From positions 1 to 6,688 of the forward strand of contig CALYRA010000067.1 in the NCBI GenBank assembly GCA_945292135.1: a stretch of 6,688 bases of DNA. The letters run 5' to 3'. The DNA comes from an uncultured Dysgonomonas sp. (GTDB lineage: Bacteria > Bacteroidota > Bacteroidia > Bacteroidales > Dysgonomonadaceae). This document shows positions 6,655 to 6,688 of this stretch, piece by piece. Below the pieces are notes generated by a model that did not search any database, was not told the DNA's origin, and was given only the letters and a program-made list of their open reading frames with translations. The translations under genes were made by a program, and so were the position numbers. Every line of letters starts with the position of its first letter. Within the stretch, counting starts at the first letter, position 1.

Positions 6655-6685
6655 TTTGGAGATTAATAAAAAGCTATTACCTTTG
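6655..6685 (+). promoter_or_regulatory. Consensus Bacteroidota promoter reading rightward out of the window
   Basis: TTTG at 6655-6658 and TACCTTTG at 6678-6685 are separated by exactly 19 bases, matching the TTTG-N19-TAnnTTTG consensus of the Bacteroidota primary sigma factor. Three A-tracts upstream (6623-6630, 6636-6642, 6649-6654) could act as an UP-like element. The transcript would begin just beyond the window end, so the gene it drives is not visible. It is divergent from the antiporter gene. Confidence 0.72.
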
Positions 6686-6688
6686 CAA

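Noticed and set aside
1..6688. CRISPR array, insertion sequence, tRNA or rRNA gene, phage or defence system
   Set aside because: I found no repeated spacer-like units, no transposase or terminal inverted repeats, no cloverleaf-like segment and no defence-type protein motifs.

Overview
The window reads as chromosomal DNA from a Bacteroidota bacterium, most likely order Bacteroidales. It is AT-rich. It shows Bacteroidota-type promoters (TTTG-N19-TAnnTTTG) and no clear Shine-Dalgarno sequences. The truB-queA-folK gene order and the QueA sequence also resemble Bacteroides relatives. The genus cannot be fixed from this window.

Layout. Positions 1-1845 (+) hold a tight cluster: the 3' end of truB (tRNA pseudouridine-55 synthase), queA (the queuosine-pathway enzyme QueA) and folK (the folate enzyme HPPK). 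queA is cut by a single in-frame TGA at 1135-1137, with perfect family homology continuing in the same frame on both sides. folK carries a strong intrinsic-terminator-like hairpin inside its own coding sequence (1459-1497). Positions 1846-4623 (-) hold a two-gene unit: a TldE/PmbA-type protein and then, with no intervening base, a secreted family-10-like glycosyl hydrolase (GHL10/DUF187). The unit starts at a recognisable promoter (4643-4650) and ends base-to-base against folK (TAA/TTA, no intergenic DNA). Positions 4733-5190 (-) hold the remains of an unrecognised gene of about 152 codons, broken by two stops and a one-base frameshift. Positions 5214-6479 (-) encode a CPA1/NhaP-type Na+/H+ antiporter. 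Positions 6480-6688 contain no gene. They form a divergent control region that ends in a textbook Bacteroidota promoter firing rightward out of the window.

How it fits together. The left cluster is housekeeping: tRNA modification plus folate synthesis. The TldE/hydrolase pair looks like peptide processing plus cell-envelope work. The antiporter is ion and pH homeostasis. I see no phage, transposon, CRISPR array, defence or biosynthetic system. The items most worth a second look are the queA nonsense codon (sequencing error, real loss or readthrough), the terminator inside folK, and the decayed gene downstream of the antiporter.
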